NCBI GenBank assembly: GCA_002887195.1 | Contig: PJAB01000473.1 | Location: 1 to 25,883 of the forward strand | DNA length: 25,883 nucleotides | Reading direction: 5' to 3' | Origin: Chrysochromulina parva | Taxonomy: Eukaryota; Haptophyta; Prymnesiales; Chrysochromulinaceae | Shown here: one piece after another, positions 24,423 to 25,883 of the stretch | Layout: each line of letters begins with the position of its first letter | Numbering within the stretch: the first letter of the stretch is position 1 | Translations under genes and position numbers: made by a program | The notes under the pieces: model-generated | What the model was told of the DNA's origin: nothing | What the model saw: the letters and a program-made list of their open reading frames with translations, nothing else | Database searches by the model: none

Positions 24423-25358
24423 TCAACCGCGCCGCTGCCCCGGCCGCAATCCGCGAAGCTCGCGCACCCTCGCCACGAGTGAAGCCGACGTTTGCTGTGT
24501 GTGTGACTGTGTGTGTGACTGGGCCGGCGTGGTTGGCGTGGACCCAGCCGCCGCCTTGCACGAGCGAGCTGCCTCCAGCTCGGTCGCGCGCCGCTCCCAC
24601 CACGAGCCACCGCCAGAAAAGGATGCCTCGATCAGCCTGCGCTGGCGTGGTGCAAAGGTCTCTGCGCCGTGCTCGAGCGCGTCGATCAGGGTGGCGAGCG
24701 CGGCCTCGTCCATGGGCGGCTCCTCGCGTCGGAGCGCATCGAGCTCGTCGGCCGCGCCGTCCGCGAGCATCACCATGTACGCATCGCGGAAGCTGCGCGT
24801 GTCCTCGTGCCCACCGCCGGGTGATCGAGAACCAGAGCCGATGCGCTCATCTGCGTCTGCAAGCTCGTGTTCGAGCGGCGGCCCGCTGCGGAGGCCACGT
24901 GTGCTGCGCGCAGCCTTGCTGCGACCTCCGAGCGCGCTCTCGCAGCAGCTGTGAGCGTGCCGCGTTGAGGCAGCCACTCGTTCATACACGGTGGAGCGAA
25001 GCGATGGCAGCGCAGCGCCGCTCGCGGAGAGCGCAGAGAGATCAACGGGCCCGAGGCGCTCGCTGCTTGCCTGCCCGTCTGCGCTCGCGACGGCGTTGTG
25101 AAGCCGCAGCACCCGCTGGAGCGCGTAGAGGATGGCGCCGCCCCGGCAGCTATCAACTTCCAGCAGAGGCAGTTGCGCATCGCAGCTGCTGCCGAGATCT
25201 TCGAGTGCCGAGAGCAGCGGTGCCCACTCGGGTGCCCACTCGTCTAGCGCCTCTGATGCCGCCTCGGAGACTCGCCGCTTCTTCGCCTTGGGCGTCGCAC
25301 CGCGCGTGGCTAATGACGTGGGCATGACGGCGCAGTCACTTCCCGTTTTCCCACACAT
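24423..25358 (-). CDS. hypothetical protein with nuclear-localisation-like motif
   Basis: A 311-residue frame from the ATG at 25358; a second ATG at 25325 would give 300 residues. The frame reads on upstream to 25496 only through a GTG and overlaps the neighbouring FHA gene, so I do not start there. Near the N-terminus is KAKKRRV, a basic cluster like a nuclear localisation signal. The body is Ala/Leu/Glu-rich and helical. Residues about 190-265 hold a helix-rich block with LADGAADELDALRREEPP, then DEAALATLIDALEHGAETF and the GGGSWWERRATELE motif, which look like a conserved module. The C-terminus has a repeated SHTQ. No family is recognised. A nuclear protein is inferred from the basic motif only. 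Confidence 0.55.
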   Translation of the reverse strand: MCGKTGSDCAVMPTSLATRGATPKAKKRRVSEAASEALDEWAPEWAPLLSALEDLGSSCDAQLPLLEVDSCRGGAILYALQRVLRLHNAVASADGQASSERLGPVDLSALSASGAALPSLRSTVYERVAASTRHAHSCCESALGGRSKAARSTRGLRSGPPLEHELADADERIGSGSRSPGGGHEDTRSFRDAYMVMLADGAADELDALRREEPPMDEAALATLIDALEHGAETFAPRQRRLIEASFSGGGSWWERRATELEAARSCKAAAGSTPTTPAQSHTQSHTQQTSASLVARVRELRGLRPGQRRG

Positions 25359-25464
25359 CTCACTCCATTCACGATGAGAAGCGAAAGCTCGAAACAACAC
25401 CAAGTATTTAACCAGCGCAACCGAGCACTCCGCTCTTGCTTGCTTGCTAGCCTCGTTGGCGAAA

Positions 25465-25883
25465 TCATGGTATGTTGAATGGTACCTGTACCACACGGAC
25501 TGGGAATAGAAAGCCGCGCTCCTTCAGATGGCTCATGTAGAGGATGCTTCCGAGGGCCACATCAACGCTGCTGCCCCTTTCGATCGCTTGCGGCGACGCC
25601 CCAGTCGACGGCGTGCAGTAGCTTGGGTGGATGCCGGCGCGCTGGATCGTGCAGCCATCTCCGCCATTCGCGGTGATGATGAGCTGCGTGCGCGAGATGC
25701 GCTTGAAGTCCGAGAGGCCGAGTGAGTCACGGCCGATCTCCGTGGGAGCGCCGACCGGTAGCGGTAGCGTGCAGAGCACGGTGTGCTCGTCGACGTCGAG
25801 CAGCTCGAGCTGAAAGCCGGCGGCCGCCGCCTCGGCCGCCGCCGCCTCGGCCGCCGCCGCCTCGGCCGCCGCCGCCTCGGCCG
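25465..25883 (-). CDS. FHA-domain protein, C-terminal part (5' end outside window)
   Basis: A minus-strand frame without a start, running from the window edge (first full codon 25881) to a stop at 25465, 138 residues. It begins with at least four EAAAA units, then GFQLELLDVDEH. An FHA domain of the PNKP/aprataxin/APLF type follows: TEIGRDSLGLSD, SRTQLIIT, and GIHPSYC, corresponding to the GR, SR and GxNP landmarks of FHA domains (here His replaces Asn). Such domains bind phosphothreonine and in this subgroup recruit DNA-repair proteins; a repair role is only a possibility. The protein ends soon after the FHA fold. Start unknown. Confidence 0.75.
   Translation of the reverse strand, partial: AEAAAAEAAAAEAAAAEAAAAGFQLELLDVDEHTVLCTLPLPVGAPTEIGRDSLGLSDFKRISRTQLIITANGGDGCTIQRAGIHPSYCTPSTGASPQAIERGSSVDVALGSILYMSHLKERGFLFPVRVVQVPFNIP
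25821..25883. repeat. 15-bp tandem repeat in the FHA gene, running off the edge
   Basis: CTCGGCCGCCGCCGC recurs with period 15 at 25831, 25846, 25861 and 25876, encoding EAAAA on the minus strand. The array continues beyond the window. Confidence 0.85.

Noticed and set aside
25359..25496. Upstream extension of the nuclear-motif protein
   Set aside because: Begins at GTG and overlaps the stop region of the FHA gene in another frame; first in-frame ATG is at 25358.

Overview
The window is GC-rich nuclear DNA from a eukaryote. It has long, almost intronless protein genes, no operon-like overlaps or Shine-Dalgarno signals, one clear 75-bp GT..AG spliceosomal intron, and domains that are eukaryotic in character (NEK-type kinase, CARMIL-like LRR, villin headpiece, RBR ubiquitin ligase, PNKP/aprataxin-type FHA, GT17, GT34, DPY-30-like). 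Alanine-, proline- and serine-rich linkers coded by CTG/GCC microsatellites fit a GC-rich unicellular alga. A haptophyte or similar protist is my best guess, but that is inference, not something the sequence proves.

Layout from left to right. The left edge holds the first 29 codons of a minus-strand gene. Then, on the minus strand, come an LRR plus EF-hand protein (about 506-1897), an intergenic stretch with a foldback inverted repeat, an EF-hand-like proline-rich protein (2716-3813), and a two-exon gene joining a DPY-30-like N-terminus to an R-S-E class ADP-ribosyltransferase (4594-7530). The latter is divergent from a plus-strand GT17 glycosyltransferase (to 8851). That gene converges on the largest gene, a 2189-residue minus-strand protein (9198-15767) whose domain order is NEK-like kinase, PH-like region, CARMIL-like leucine-rich repeats, long disordered region with DPF/NPF motifs, and a villin-type headpiece at the extreme C-terminus. 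After a 1.3-kb gene-poor stretch, the minus strand carries a GT34-type glycosyltransferase (17099-18562), a proline-rich S/T-P protein (18685-19353) and an RBR-type ubiquitin ligase with seven perfect 15-bp repeats (19551-21485). The ligase is divergent from a plus-strand secreted or membrane-anchored methyltransferase (21714-22544). The last part is repeat-rich, with two unrecognised genes (23382-23903 plus; 24423-25358 minus) and the C-terminal part of an FHA-domain protein running off the right edge.

The genes do not form an obvious single pathway. Two (GT17, GT34) belong to secretory-pathway glycosylation. Several others are signalling proteins: EF-hand calcium sensors, a kinase/actin-regulator fusion, an ADP-ribosyltransferase, a ubiquitin ligase and an FHA reader. 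The most novel object is the kinase-CARMIL-headpiece fusion, followed by the DPY-30/ART gene, whose retained intron would remove the catalytic domain.
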